From Cryobacterium sp. PH29-G1 (lineage in GTDB: Bacteria > Actinomycetota > Actinomycetes > Actinomycetales > Microbacteriaceae), in NCBI RefSeq assembly GCF_030063365.1, contig NZ_JASISY010000008.1:86042-150041 (forward strand): a stretch of DNA of 64,000 nt, written 5' to 3'. Below, piece after piece: positions 54,838-63,697 of this stretch. The stretch's first letter is position 1. Each line of letters starts with the position of its first letter. Position numbers and translations under genes: made by a program. The notes below the pieces were generated by a model. That model was given only the letters and a program-made list of their open reading frames with translations. It ran no database searches and was not told where the DNA came from.

Positions 54838-55764
54838 ATGCTGACCGCATTTTTTGGACTCACCGGGGCCGTCGTGTACGGTTCGGCCGACTTTCTCGGC
54901 GGACTTGCCGCCAAGCGCATCAGCGCCATGCTGGTGACGGCGGTCTCTGCCGTCTCCGGCCTGCTCGTGGTGCTGCTCCTGCTGCCCTTCGTCGCCGGCG
55001 AATGGTCGTCATCCGCAGTCTTCTGGGGCGCCCTCTCCGGGGTGACCGGGGCCCTGGCGATCACGTTGCTCTACGCCTGCCTCGCTATCGGGCCCATGAG
55101 CATCCTCTCACCGTTGACCGCCGTGGTCTCAGCGATCGTACCGATGACCGCCGGTCTGTTCGGCGGGGAGCGGTTTTTGCCCATCGGCTACTGGGCGCTC
55201 GGCTTGGCGCTCATCGCCGTCGTGCTGGTTGGGTTCGTACCCGAGCGCGGCGCGGTACGGCCACGCCTGCTCGGAATTGTCATGGCGCTCGGCTCCGGAA
55301 GCATGATCGGCACCTTCATGATTCTGATCGATCAGACGCCGCCGGACAGCGGACTCGTTCCGCTTGTTCTCAATCGCGTGGTCAATGGGGGCATCATGTT
55401 CACCGTTGTCGGCCTCGTCGCCCTGCGTGCACGTCGACGCCGTGCTGCGGTGACCGTACCGGTATTGGTCGGGGAGCCCGGCGCGGCACCCGCAGCCGTG
55501 CCCCCCGCCGCCGTCGACCGATCGATCGCGCGCACCGGGCTGAAGCTCGCTGTGGCCTGCGGCGTGATCGACGTCAGCGCCAACTTTCTGCTGCTGCTCG
55601 GGCTGCGCCTCGGCGACCTGACCGTGGTCAGCGTGCTCACGGCAATGTACCCGGCCGGTACTATCCTGTTGGCGGCCGTCGTTCTCAAAGAACGCATCGC
55701 GCCGGTGCAGTGGCTCGGCCTCGCGCTCGCCCTGGCCGCTGCCGGAATGCTCGCAATCGCCTGA
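54838..55764 (+). CDS. DMT-superfamily (EamA) transporter
   Basis: 308 residues, ten membrane helices in two EamA halves (LTAFFGLTGAVVYGSADFLGG and VACGVIDVSANFLLLLGLRLG). Substrate of this family member is unknown; metabolite or amino-acid efflux is typical. ATG at 54838 has AGGA 9 nt upstream; a TTG 6 nt earlier is the alternative. Convergent with the enoyl-CoA hydratase gene. Confidence 0.87.
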   Translation: MLTAFFGLTGAVVYGSADFLGGLAAKRISAMLVTAVSAVSGLLVVLLLLPFVAGEWSSSAVFWGALSGVTGALAITLLYACLAIGPMSILSPLTAVVSAIVPMTAGLFGGERFLPIGYWALGLALIAVVLVGFVPERGAVRPRLLGIVMALGSGSMIGTFMILIDQTPPDSGLVPLVLNRVVNGGIMFTVVGLVALRARRRRAAVTVPVLVGEPGAAPAAVPPAAVDRSIARTGLKLAVACGVIDVSANFLLLLGLRLGDLTVVSVLTAMYPAGTILLAAVVLKERIAPVQWLGLALALAAAGMLAIA

Positions 55765-55806
55765 CCGGTTGCGGGTACTACTCCGAAACCGGGTGGCGCA
55801 GATGGG

Positions 55807-56604
55807 TCAGGCGCGACCGGTGAAAGCGGGTTTGCGCTTCTGCTGGAACGCGGCGAACCCCTCGCGATAGTCGCCGGTGGCGCAGAGCGCTGCCTGCGCT
55901 GCGCTCTCGTCACTCATGCTCTGCCAAAGTCCGAGCCGTTCGTCGCGCAGCGACTGAACAAGCGCCTTGCTCGCCAGAAATGCCTGTGTTGCACCGGATG
56001 CCGCGTGCGCGGCCGCCTGCACGGTCGCCTCGGTCAGCTCCGCGGCCGGGAAGACCTGGCTGAACAGGCCACCGGCGACGGCGTCGGCCCCGGTCATCAA
56101 CCGTCCGCTGTAGATCAGGTCAAGCGTGCGGTGCGCACCCAGGCGCTCCACGAACAGGGCGTGCCCACCAGAGTCCAGCGTGGCGCCGAGGTTCGCGAAC
56201 GGCGAGCCAATCTTGGCGGTGTCGGCGACGTAGACAACGTCGGTGGCGATGAGCAGCCCGAGACCCACGCCGAGGCACGCGCCGTGCGCAGCAGCGAATG
56301 TCGGGGCCGGAAACCGGCTCATGCGCTGCAGCAGCGGCGTGACGAGGTCGCCGAGGTAGCCCAGCACGTCGTCCGTTCGCGGATCGACGGCCGAAATGTC
56401 GCGGCCGGCGCAGAACGCCCGTCCCTCGCCGCGCAGCACGAGCGCGCGAACCCCGGCCCGCTCGGCGGTTTGGTAGGCCGCGTCCAACTCGACAACCGCG
56501 GCCTCATCGAGGGCGTTGAGTTTGTCTGGCGCGTTCAGCACCACGTAGGCGACGTCGTTATCTATCGAGAGCTCAATCACGGCATCCGCTTTCTTCGTAC
56601 TCAT
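55807..56604 (-). CDS. Enoyl-CoA hydratase/isomerase family protein
   Basis: 265 residues from ATG 56604. Crotonase fold: LVLRGEGRAFCAGRDISAVD (oxyanion loop 1), APTFAAAHGACLGVGLGLLIATD and GSPFANLGATLDSGG (oxyanion loop 2; catalytic Glu positions not clear). Follows paaE by 25 nt on the same transcript, so it probably serves phenylacetate ring-cleavage intermediates (PaaF/PaaG-type). No good ribosome site before the ATG, so it may depend on translation of paaE. Confidence 0.88.
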   Translation of the reverse strand: MSTKKADAVIELSIDNDVAYVVLNAPDKLNALDEAAVVELDAAYQTAERAGVRALVLRGEGRAFCAGRDISAVDPRTDDVLGYLGDLVTPLLQRMSRFPAPTFAAAHGACLGVGLGLLIATDVVYVADTAKIGSPFANLGATLDSGGHALFVERLGAHRTLDLIYSGRLMTGADAVAGGLFSQVFPAAELTEATVQAAAHAASGATQAFLASKALVQSLRDERLGLWQSMSDESAAQAALCATGDYREGFAAFQQKRKPAFTGRA

Positions 56605-56629
56605 CGTCGTACTGCTGGACGCAGTACTG

Positions 56630-57775
56630 CTAGACGTCGTAGTCGACGACAACACTGTCGGTGGTCGGGTGTGATTGGCAGGTCAGCACGTACCCGCGGG
56701 CGAGTTCGTCGGGCTCGAGCGCGTAGTTCTCGGTCATCGTGACGTCACCGCTGACCAGCTTGGCCCGGCAGGTGCCGCAGACTCCGCCGGCGCAGGCAAA
56801 CGGCACGTCGGGGCGCACGCGCAGGGCAGCATTCAGGATGCTCTCGTTGGCGTTGACCGGGGTGGTGACAGTGTTGCTCTGGCCGTCGAGCGTGAACTCG
56901 ATTTGGAAGGTCTTGTCGCCCTTGCCGATAGTGACGGGCCGGCCGCGGTCGCCGCTGGCCGCCGATGGCTCCCCCGTTGTGAACAGTTCGAAGCGCACCA
57001 GAGAACGGTCGACGCCGGTGCTTTCCAGGGTGTCGCGGCACAACTGCACCAGCTCGAACGGACCGCAGAGAAACCATTCGTCAACCGTGGCCGGGCGCAG
57101 AATGGTCTCGAGCATGCGCCGAAACTTCTCTTCGTCGATGCGGCCGGAGAGCAACGATGAAGACCGCTGCTCGCGGGACAGCACGTGATAAAGCGCGAGA
57201 CGGGCCGGGTAACGGTCTTTCAGCTCGGCCAGATCGTCGAGGAACATCACGTCGAGCGCCGTGCGGTTGGTGTACACGAGCGTGAACATCGACGTTTCCG
57301 AGGCGGAGAGCACCGTGTGGGCCAGGGCCATGAGCGGGGTGATTCCCGAGCCGGCAGCAACGCCGACGACGTGTTTGTGATCGAGGTTGTGCAGGGTCGA
57401 AGTGAAGCTGCCCTGCGGGCTCATCACGTCGATCTCGTCGCCGGAGTGCAGCTCGCTGTTGGCCCAGGTGGAGAACGCGCCGCCCAGGTCGCGTTTGATC
57501 GCAACACTGATTTGACCGGATGTTGCCGGCCGACAAATCGAGTAGCTGCGGCGTAGTTCCTGGCCGTCGATCGTGGCGCGCAGCGCGAGGTGCTGGCCGG
57601 GCAGGTAGTCGAACGCACCCTGCAGTTTGGACGGAACAGCAAAGGTGACCTCGACGCTGTCGGCGGTCAGCGGGCGTACTTCAGCCACCGTGAGGGTGTG
57701 GAAGCGTGCACGGTGCTTGATCGGCGCCAGGGTCGAGGCGCCCTGGTTTGTGGAATCGAGACGTGTTGCAGCCAT
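56630..57775 (-). CDS. paaE: Phenylacetyl-CoA epoxidase reductase subunit PaaE
   Basis: 381 residues. FAD/NAD(P)H-binding module (RRSYSICRPATSGQISVAIK, VAAGSGITPLMALAHTVL) followed by a C-terminal plant-type 2Fe-2S ferredoxin domain (CAGGVCGTCRAKL, later LTCQSH). Passes electrons from NADPH to the PaaAC core of the ring epoxidase. ATG at 57775 shares one base with the paaD stop (TAATG). Fifth gene of the operon. Confidence 0.95.
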   Translation of the reverse strand: MAATRLDSTNQGASTLAPIKHRARFHTLTVAEVRPLTADSVEVTFAVPSKLQGAFDYLPGQHLALRATIDGQELRRSYSICRPATSGQISVAIKRDLGGAFSTWANSELHSGDEIDVMSPQGSFTSTLHNLDHKHVVGVAAGSGITPLMALAHTVLSASETSMFTLVYTNRTALDVMFLDDLAELKDRYPARLALYHVLSREQRSSSLLSGRIDEEKFRRMLETILRPATVDEWFLCGPFELVQLCRDTLESTGVDRSLVRFELFTTGEPSAASGDRGRPVTIGKGDKTFQIEFTLDGQSNTVTTPVNANESILNAALRVRPDVPFACAGGVCGTCRAKLVSGDVTMTENYALEPDELARGYVLTCQSHPTTDSVVVDYDV

Positions 57776-58350
57776 TAGAGCACCTTGAAGTAGTCGAACG
57801 GCTCGAGGCAGTCTCGGCATTCGTAGAGGGATTTGCAGGAAGTGGAACCGAAGTGCGCCAGCTCGCGGGTGTTCAGTGACGAACAGCGCGGGCATTTCAC
57901 GGCCATTGTGAGCCGGATCGGACCGGCCGGGCCGGAACCGCGCACGGTGGCATGCCCGGTGGGGGCGGCGATGCCGTATTCGCGGAGCTTGGCCTTGCCG
58001 ATCTCGCTCATCCAGTCGGTGGTCCAGGCCGGGCTGAGCACCAGTCGTACCGTCACGTTCTCGTAGCCGGCCTTCGTGAGCACCTCGAGAACGTCGTCGC
58101 GCATGGCGTCCATCGCGGGGCATCCGCTGTAGGTCGGCGTGAGGGTAACCCCGACAGCATCGTCAGTGACGTTGACCGAGCGCAGCACACCCAGATCTTC
58201 GATCGTGAGCACGGGAATCTCCGGGTCGACGACCTCGGCGGCGATCGTCCAGGCGGCGAGTGATGCCGCGTCGGTTGGCCGCGGGCGGGCGAGCGACTCG
58301 TGCAGTTCTGCGGTGTGCAGGTCAGCCGCGTTGCTGTCGCTGGCTACCAT
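57775..58350 (-). CDS. paaD: PaaD (DUF59/iron-sulfur assembly-like epoxidase protein)
   Basis: 191 residues. N-terminal MIP18/DUF59 domain (AAEVVDPEIPVLTIEDLGVLRSV, TPTYSGCPAMDAMRDDVLEVL) and a C-terminal zinc-ribbon-like part (KCPRCSSLNTRELAHFGS, SCKSLYECRDCLEPFDYF). Thought to help metal-centre assembly of PaaE/PaaA. ATG at 58350 overlaps the paaC stop by 7 nt (ATGGTAG). Confidence 0.95.
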   Translation of the reverse strand: MVASDSNAADLHTAELHESLARPRPTDAASLAAWTIAAEVVDPEIPVLTIEDLGVLRSVNVTDDAVGVTLTPTYSGCPAMDAMRDDVLEVLTKAGYENVTVRLVLSPAWTTDWMSEIGKAKLREYGIAAPTGHATVRGSGPAGPIRLTMAVKCPRCSSLNTRELAHFGSTSCKSLYECRDCLEPFDYFKVL

Positions 58351-59198
58351 GACGCTCCGGGGTGGGCGCGGGTGAGCACCTGCATTTCGGCCAGGAGAAA
58401 GGCGAGATGCTCGGAGTGATTGCCGGTACGGCCGCCGCCGGAGGCGACGAATCCGCGGGGAATTTCGAGCTCGGCCTCGGCAAGCACCGGAGCGATCGCG
58501 GCGTCGAACGCCGGGCGCAGACTCGACGGGCGAACGGCGACTCCTTCGAGACGATCGATGAGCGGGTCGTCGCGAAAGATCTCCTCGACGTAAGGCCACA
58601 GGTCGCTCAGAGCGGTGATCATGCGGCGGCGCGATTCGTCGGTGCCGTGAGCGAGGCGCAACACCCACTGATTGGAGTGGTCGCGGTGGTAGTCGACCTC
58701 TTTCACCGCTTTTGCCGCGATTGCGGCGAGGGTCGCGTCAGCGGATGCCCGCAGCCGGCTGTACAACTCGAACAGGTAATGGGACACAATGAACTGGCGC
58801 GCGATCGTGTGCGCGAAGTCGCCATTGGGCTGCTCGACAATGTGCAGCGACCTGAATTCAGGTTCGGTACGCCAGTAGGCGAGGTCGTCTTCAGTTTTGT
58901 TCGATGCGGTGCCGGCGTAGTGCAGCAGCGATCGGGCGTGCCCGATGAGGTCGAGGGCTACGTTGCCGAGGGCGACGTCTTCTTCGAGCTCCGGTGCGCG
59001 CGAGATCCAGGCACCGAGCTGCTGAGCCAGGATGAGTGAGTCGTCGCCGAGCCATAGGGCGTATTCGGCGATGTCGGCCGTAGCGTCAGACGGGCCCTCG
59101 ATGAGTTCGGCATCGAGCGTGGTGATATCGACGGCAACGTGGCCGTGATCGTCGCCATGGGTGTCAGCGGGGGCATCCGCCGTGGTGTCGTCGCTCAC
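58344..59198 (-). CDS. paaC: Phenylacetyl-CoA epoxidase subunit PaaC
   Basis: 284 residues. Structural partner of PaaA in the epoxidase core. Motifs: AEYALWLGDDSLILAQQLGAW, DLIGHARSLLHYAG, REFIVSHYLFELY-like RQFIVSHYLFELYSRL and KEVDYHRDHSNQWVLRLA. GTG start at 59198 overlaps the paaB stop (GTGA). The N-terminus carries an extra acidic/His stretch (DTHGDDHGHVAVD) before the conserved part. Confidence 0.95.
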   Translation of the reverse strand: MSDDTTADAPADTHGDDHGHVAVDITTLDAELIEGPSDATADIAEYALWLGDDSLILAQQLGAWISRAPELEEDVALGNVALDLIGHARSLLHYAGTASNKTEDDLAYWRTEPEFRSLHIVEQPNGDFAHTIARQFIVSHYLFELYSRLRASADATLAAIAAKAVKEVDYHRDHSNQWVLRLAHGTDESRRRMITALSDLWPYVEEIFRDDPLIDRLEGVAVRPSSLRPAFDAAIAPVLAEAELEIPRGFVASGGGRTGNHSEHLAFLLAEMQVLTRAHPGASW

Positions 59199-59500
59199 AG
59201 GTGCTTCACTCCTTCGCTCTTGGAGTAGTAGCTCGCGTGGCGGTAGTTCTTGCCGGCGGGCGATTCGAAGAAGGCGCCCTTGGCGTCGGGGTCACTCGTA
59301 GTGATCGCGACGGCCGGAACAACCCAGACCGAGACGCCCTCACTGCGCCGGGTGTACAGGTCGCGCGCATTGCGCACGGCGAGGGTTTCGTCGGGAGCGT
59401 GCAGTGAGCCAACGTGAACGTGGCTGAGGCCACGGTTGGAGCGAACGAAGACCTCCCAGAGGGGCCAGAGTTCTGCTGCGGAATCGCCAGGAGTGGTCAT
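59195..59500 (-). CDS. paaB: Phenylacetyl-CoA epoxidase subunit PaaB
   Basis: 101 residues, normal for the small PaaB subunit. [23 protein letters not shown] is the family signature; the rest matches [13 protein letters not shown] at the C-end. ATG at 59500 overlaps the paaA stop (ATGA). Scaffold for the PaaAC core. Confidence 0.95.
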   Translation of the reverse strand: MTTPGDSAAELWPLWEVFVRSNRGLSHVHVGSLHAPDETLAVRNARDLYTRRSEGVSVWVVPAVAITTSDPDAKGAFFESPAGKNYRHASYYSKSEGVKHL

Positions 59501-60480
59501 GAGGCTGCCATTTCGAGAGTGGTGGTGAGTGCGGATTGTTTGCGTGCGTAGGCCGCGGCCGCTTCGCGCACCCACTGGCCGTCTTCGTGGGCGTCGCGTC
59601 GACGCTGCAGTCGCTGGGCATTGTTCGGGCCGCGGCCGGCGAGCACCTCGTGAAACTCGGTCCAGTCGATCTCTCCGAGGTCCCACTGCTGAGTTTCCTC
59701 GTTGAAGTGCAGGTCGGGGTCGGGCAGGGTCACTCCGAGCACGGCGGCTTGAGGAACAAGCATGTTTACAAAACGCTGGCGCAACTCGTCGTTGGAGTGA
59801 CGCTTGATCTTCCACGCCATTGACTGCGCCGAGTTGGGCGAGTCGTCATCGGGCGGGCCGAACATCATGAGTGCGGGCCAGTACCAGCGGTTGACCGAGT
59901 CCTGAGCCATCTGGCGCTGCTCCTCGTTGCCGGCCATGAGCTCGAGCAGAATCTCGAAGCCCTGACGCTGGTGAAAGGATTCTTCCTTGCAGATACGCAC
60001 CATTGCTCGGCCGTACGGACCGTAGGACGCGCGGCAGAGCGGCACCTGGTTGCAGATGGCGGCGCCGTCAACGAGCCAGCCGATCGAGCCCATATCGGCC
60101 CAGCTCGGGGTGGGATAGTTGAAGATGGAGGAGTAACGCGCCTTGCCGGCGATGAGGGCATCCGTCATGTCATCGCGGGTAGCACCGAGGGTCTGCGCGG
60201 CAGAGTAGAGGTAGAGCCCGTGTCCGGCTTCGTCTTGCACCTTGGCCATGAGAATGGCCTTGCGCTTGAGGCTGGGGGCGCGGGTGATCCAGTTCGACTC
60301 GGGCTGCATGCCGATGATCTCGGAATGCGCGTGCTGCGAGATCTGGCGCACGAGCGACTTGCGATACCCCTCGGGCATCCAATCGCGCGGTTCAATGCGC
60401 GAGTCGGCTTCGATCAAGTCGTTGAACTGCTGCTCTTCGACGCTGATAGCGCTCGTAGCGGGCGTGATGGTGCTTGTCAT
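59497..60480 (-). CDS. paaA: Phenylacetyl-CoA epoxidase catalytic subunit PaaA
   Basis: 327 residues from the ATG at 60480; AGGAG lies 7-8 nt before it, the adjacent ATG at 60483 is an equally possible start. Diiron ligands: [20 protein letters not shown] (ExxH) and [19 protein letters not shown] (ExxH). The enzyme epoxidises phenylacetyl-CoA at the 1,2 position. First gene of the operon (A-B-C-D-E plus hydratase), divergent from paaI with the operator between them. Confidence 0.96.
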   Translation of the reverse strand: MTSTITPATSAISVEEQQFNDLIEADSRIEPRDWMPEGYRKSLVRQISQHAHSEIIGMQPESNWITRAPSLKRKAILMAKVQDEAGHGLYLYSAAQTLGATRDDMTDALIAGKARYSSIFNYPTPSWADMGSIGWLVDGAAICNQVPLCRASYGPYGRAMVRICKEESFHQRQGFEILLELMAGNEEQRQMAQDSVNRWYWPALMMFGPPDDDSPNSAQSMAWKIKRHSNDELRQRFVNMLVPQAAVLGVTLPDPDLHFNEETQQWDLGEIDWTEFHEVLAGRGPNNAQRLQRRRDAHEDGQWVREAAAAYARKQSALTTTLEMAAS

Positions 60481-60580
60481 CATCGGCTCCTGGTCTGCGT
60501 TGACTGCGGTGGTCATGGGGTGTGCGGGCGGCGCTAAGGTAATGCACGTCGGGAAAATACGCACGGATCGGCAAACTATT

Positions 60581-60602
60581 ACCAACCGATCGTTCAGTTA
60601 GT
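60581..60602. promoter_or_regulatory. Palindromic operator between paaA and paaI (PaaR-type site)
   Basis: A 22-bp imperfect palindrome, ACCAACCGATC / GTTCAGTTAGT, 8 of 11 positions paired (core ACCGA..TCaGT). It resembles the A-C-C-G-A / T-C-G-G-T core described for TetR-family PaaR sites in actinobacteria. TATATA-like sequence follows at 60602. Confidence 0.6.
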
Positions 60603-60701
60603 ATATAGTCACATTATCGGGCGGGCAACCCCCGAGGATGCAAGCTTTCAGCACCGCAACGCCGAACGCTCACCGCACGGCAACTCAATGAGGAGAACCG
60701 A

Positions 60702-61130
60702 ATGACGCAAGCACAGCCCGTCGGCAGCCACGCCATGATGCAGCGCGATCGGGCATCCGCTTCTCTCGGCATGATCGTGGAGCGCAACGAGCCGGGCCAT
60801 GCCGTCGTCTCGATGATCGTGCGCGACGACATGCTCAATGGTTTTGACGTGACCCACGGCGGGTTCATTTTTGCCCTCGCCGACACGGCGTTCGCTATTG
60901 CCTGCAACGATTCACACCACGTCACCCTCGCGGCCGGCGCCGACATCACCTTTCTGAAGCCGACCACACTGGGCCAGAACCTGACCGCTACCGCACTGTT
61001 GCGCGTGAAGAGCGGCCGCAGCGGCATCTACGACGTACGCGTGACCGTTGATGACGATGTCACCGTGGCGGAATTTCGCGGCCGCAGCCGCACCACCAAC
61101 TTGCCCGTCCCCACCCGCAACCACCTCTAA
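60702..61130 (+). CDS. paaI: Phenylacetic acid degradation thioesterase PaaI
   Basis: 142 residues, hot-dog fold. THGGFIFALADTAFAIACN is the PaaI-family active segment (HGG and D). Hydrolyses (hydroxy)phenylacetyl-CoA and similar thioesters to relieve CoA sequestration when the pathway stalls. ATG at 60702 after GAGGAGA. First gene of the plus-strand paaI-paaK-regulator unit. Confidence 0.95.
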   Translation: MTQAQPVGSHAMMQRDRASASLGMIVERNEPGHAVVSMIVRDDMLNGFDVTHGGFIFALADTAFAIACNDSHHVTLAAGADITFLKPTTLGQNLTATALLRVKSGRSGIYDVRVTVDDDVTVAEFRGRSRTTNLPVPTRNHL

Positions 61131-61147
61131 CCTTTTCGGAAGGCATC

Positions 61148-62467
61148 ATGTCAACGCTGACCAAAACCCGTCTGCACGCACCCGCACGAGAAGAACTCGA
61201 TGTGGCAGAACGGATGTCCCGCGACGAGATCCGGGCCCTTCAGCTCACGAGACTGCAGCACACCGTGCGGCACGCCTACGAGAACGTACCCCTCTATACG
61301 CGCAAGTTTGATGCTGCCGGCGTGCACCCCGACGATATTCGCACCCTCGAAGACGTGGAGCTGTTGCCGTTCACGACCAAGGAAGACCTGCGCGTCTCCT
61401 ACCCGTTCGGCATGTTCGCGGTGCCTATGGACCAGGTCGCGCGCATTCACACGTCCTCCGGCACGACGGGGCTGCCGACCGTGGTCGGTTACACCAAGAA
61501 GGACCTAGCCATGTGGGCCGGCCTGGTCGCTCGCAGCCTGCGCGCTAGCGGCGTGCGCCCCGGCATGAAGGTGCACAACGCCTACGGTTACGGTCTGTTC
61601 ACCGGCGGCCTCGGCGCCCACGCGGGCATTGAAGCACTCGGCGCGTGCGCCATCCCCATGTCGGGCGGTCAGACCAACAAGCAAATCCAGATGATCACCG
61701 ACTTCGAACCCGACGTCATCCTGTCCACGCCGAGTTACCTGCTCACCATCACCGACGCCATGGTCGCGGCCGGCCTGGACCCCCGCCGGTCGAGCCTCAA
61801 AGCCGGCGTGCTCGGTGCCGAACCGTGGACCAACCAGATGCGTCTTGAACTTGAGGACCGACTCGACTTTGACGCACTCGACATCTACGGCCTCAGCGAG
61901 GTTATGGGGCCCGGCGTCGGCAATGAGTGCATTGAGTCGAAGGACGGCCCGCACCTGTGGGAAGACCACTTCCTTCCCGAAATCATCAACGGTGACACCG
62001 GAGTTTCGCTACCCGACGGCGAAACGGGCGAACTCGTCTTCACTTCCCTCACCAAAGAGGCCTTTCCGGTCATCCGCTACCGCACGCGCGACCTGACGCG
62101 CCTACTGCCCGGCACCGCCCGCCCGGGCATGCGCCGCATGGAAAAAATCACCGGACGCAATGACGACATGATCATTCTGCGCGGGGTGAACCTCTTTCCG
62201 ACCCAGATCGAAGAGATCGTGCTCGGCATTGATCACCTCTCCCCGCATTTCGTGCTCGAACTGACCCGTCCGTCGCGCATGGACGAACTCACCGTGCGCA
62301 TCGAACGGCACGAACATGCCGACGAAGCCGCGTCGGCGGTCGCTCGCGCCCTGCTCATCGCTCTGATCAAGGATCGAATCGGTTCCAGCGTCAACGTTCT
62401 TGTTGTCGAACCGGGCACCTTGGAACGCAGCACCGGCAAGCACAAGCGCGTTTACGACCTGCGCTAG
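61148..62467 (+). CDS. paaK: Phenylacetate-CoA ligase PaaK
   Basis: 439 residues. Adenylate-forming enzyme activating phenylacetate to its CoA thioester, the entry step of the pathway. P-loop THTSSGTTGLPTVVGYTKKD-type (SSGTTGLPTVVGYTKK), YGLSEVMGPGVGNECI (adenylate motif), KITGRNDDMIILRGVNLFPTQ (hinge). GGAAGGC 6 nt before the ATG; 17 nt after paaI. Confidence 0.96.
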   Translation: MSTLTKTRLHAPAREELDVAERMSRDEIRALQLTRLQHTVRHAYENVPLYTRKFDAAGVHPDDIRTLEDVELLPFTTKEDLRVSYPFGMFAVPMDQVARIHTSSGTTGLPTVVGYTKKDLAMWAGLVARSLRASGVRPGMKVHNAYGYGLFTGGLGAHAGIEALGACAIPMSGGQTNKQIQMITDFEPDVILSTPSYLLTITDAMVAAGLDPRRSSLKAGVLGAEPWTNQMRLELEDRLDFDALDIYGLSEVMGPGVGNECIESKDGPHLWEDHFLPEIINGDTGVSLPDGETGELVFTSLTKEAFPVIRYRTRDLTRLLPGTARPGMRRMEKITGRNDDMIILRGVNLFPTQIEEIVLGIDHLSPHFVLELTRPSRMDELTVRIERHEHADEAASAVARALLIALIKDRIGSSVNVLVVEPGTLERSTGKHKRVYDLR

Positions 62468-62508
62468 CCGGTCGTAGATCCCACGCCTGCGTGAGAGACT
62501 CGAGATCT

Positions 62509-63108
62509 ATGTCTGACGTACACACCCCCAAACGCGGACGCCCCGGCTACGACCAGCGCGCCATTCTCGAAATCGCCGTCACCGCGTTCAATGAATTTGG
62601 CTACGACGCGACCTCGATGGGAGTTCTGGCCACGCGCCTGACGCTGTCAAAGGCGGCCATTTACCACCACTTCTCCTCCAAGGACGAAGTACTCCAGCTC
62701 GCCCTCGACGAGGCCCTCAACGGGCTCGAGGGCGTGCTGTTGGAGTCCGGTGCTCTGACCGGCAGCGCGATCGACCGTCTGGCGCACGTTCTTCGAGGGG
62801 CCGTGCGCGTACTCACGACGCGTTTGGCCTACGTCACCCTGCTGCTGCGTGTGCGCGGCAACACCGACGTAGAGCGTCTCGCTCTCACCCGAAGGCGCGC
62901 GTTTGACCGCGCCGTCTCGGCGCTCGTCGTTGAGGCTCGAGACGAGGGCTCGCTGCGCAGCGATATCGATCCTCGCGTAGTCACTCGTCTGCTCTTTGGC
63001 ATGGTCAATTCGATTGCCGAGTGGTATCGCCCCGAAGGCCCGGAAGATGCCGCTCAGCTCGCCAACGACGTGCTCGCGGTAGCTCTGGACGGCCTGCGCC
63101 GCCACTGA
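62509..63108 (+). CDS. paaR: TetR-family regulator (PaaR-like)
   Basis: 199 residues. HTH (EFGYDATSMGVLATRLTLSK, AIYHHFSSKDEVLQLALDEAL) plus a ligand domain with AYVTLLLRVRGNT. A TetR gene following paaK next to the palindrome fits the repressor that answers to phenylacetyl-CoA. ATG at 62509; a GTG 18 nt earlier has no ribosome site. Closed by the terminator at 63126-63157. Confidence 0.9.
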   Translation: MSDVHTPKRGRPGYDQRAILEIAVTAFNEFGYDATSMGVLATRLTLSKAAIYHHFSSKDEVLQLALDEALNGLEGVLLESGALTGSAIDRLAHVLRGAVRVLTTRLAYVTLLLRVRGNTDVERLALTRRRAFDRAVSALVVEARDEGSLRSDIDPRVVTRLLFGMVNSIAEWYRPEGPEDAAQLANDVLAVALDGLRRH

Positions 63109-63125
63109 CACCGACCGATACGACG

Positions 63126-63157
63126 AAAGGCCACGCACCCTGTGCGTGGCCTTTTTC
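63126..63157 (+). terminator. Terminator after paaR
   Basis: AAAGGCCACGCA / TGCGTGGCCTTTTT, 11-12 bp stem with CCC-type loop and T-run. Confidence 0.9.
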
Positions 63158-63192
63158 GTGCACCGGCGACCCGACCAGCGCCTGGGCATGCC

Positions 63193-63243
63193 CGAACACC
63201 CGCGTGCACCCGCGGGATGTTCGCGGGTGCACGCGGGTGTTCG
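63193..63243. repeat. 22-bp perfect inverted repeat with 7-nt loop
   Basis: Left arm 63193-63214 starts CGAACACCCGCG and pairs fully with 63222-63243, which ends CGCGGGTGTTCG. Loop GGATGTT. GC-rich, 22 bp, no T-run. Confidence 0.9.
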
Positions 63244-63365
63244 CAGGGTGTTTGTATTGCGAGCGGGGTAGCTGCGGTGTTCTCTGCCAGTCCCGGTGCC
63301 CGGGTTGTTCGTGTTGTGGGCGGGTTGGTGGGGTGTTCGCGGGGTGTCGAGTTATGGGATTTTCT

Positions 63366-63402
63366 GGGGAGGTATCCGAATGTTTGTCTCGGATGTCTCC
63401 CC
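63366..63402. repeat. Imperfect hairpin with 12 of 14 bp paired
   Basis: GGGGAGGTATCCGA and TCGGATGTCTCCCC flank a 9-nt loop; TATAAAT follows. It may act as a terminator or structured spacer. Confidence 0.55.
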
Positions 63403-63495
63403 TATAAATGCCACTGTTTGAGCTGAGGAGCGGACGCCCCACCAACTCGCAGAACCGCGTCCTCGTCCTGGTCGTGGTCGTGGTCGTAATCCGCT

Positions 63496-63555
63496 GGACG
63501 CGTTGCAGGACGCGTTGCTGGACGCGTTGCTGGACGCGTTGCTGGACGCGTTGCA
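63496..63555. repeat. Five 12-bp tandem repeats
   Basis: GGACGCGTTGCW five times with only the last base varying, then two degenerate units (GTGTGCGTTGGA, GGATGCGTGTCG). Confidence 0.9.
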
Positions 63556-63592
63556 GTGTGCGTTGGAGGATGCGTGTCGGGTTAACGAGAAA

Positions 63593-63610
63593 GGCCACCC
63601 GTGGGTGGCC
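63593..63610 (-). terminator. Hairpin GGCCACCC/GGGTGGCC, minus strand
   Basis: Perfect 8-bp stem followed on the minus strand by TTTCTC. Probably a second terminator of the rRNA operon. Confidence 0.6.
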
Positions 63611-63650
63611 GTGGTGGGGCATGCGGTCGCGCGTGGGGTGGTGTTAAAGC

Positions 63651-63680
63651 AGAATAGCCACCCCGGGGGGTGGCTATTCT
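63651..63680 (-). terminator. rRNA operon terminator hairpin
   Basis: 30-nt near-palindrome AGAATAGCCACCCC / GGGGTGGCTATTCT (14-bp arms) located 17 nt beyond the 5S end, followed on the minus strand by GCTTTAA. Confidence 0.8.
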
Positions 63681-63697
63681 GGTGTTTCTAAGTTAAG

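Larger units (their letters stand above)
63158..63650. other. Repeat-rich intergenic region before the rRNA operon
   Basis: No gene can be supported. It contains a 22-bp perfect inverted repeat (63193-63243), an imperfect hairpin (63366-63402), many GGGTGTTCGCGGG-like words, five 12-bp tandem repeats (63496-63555) and the start of two minus-strand hairpins. Short plus-strand frames here (for example 63503-63691, LLDALLDALLDAL) are products of the repeats. Confidence 0.6.
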
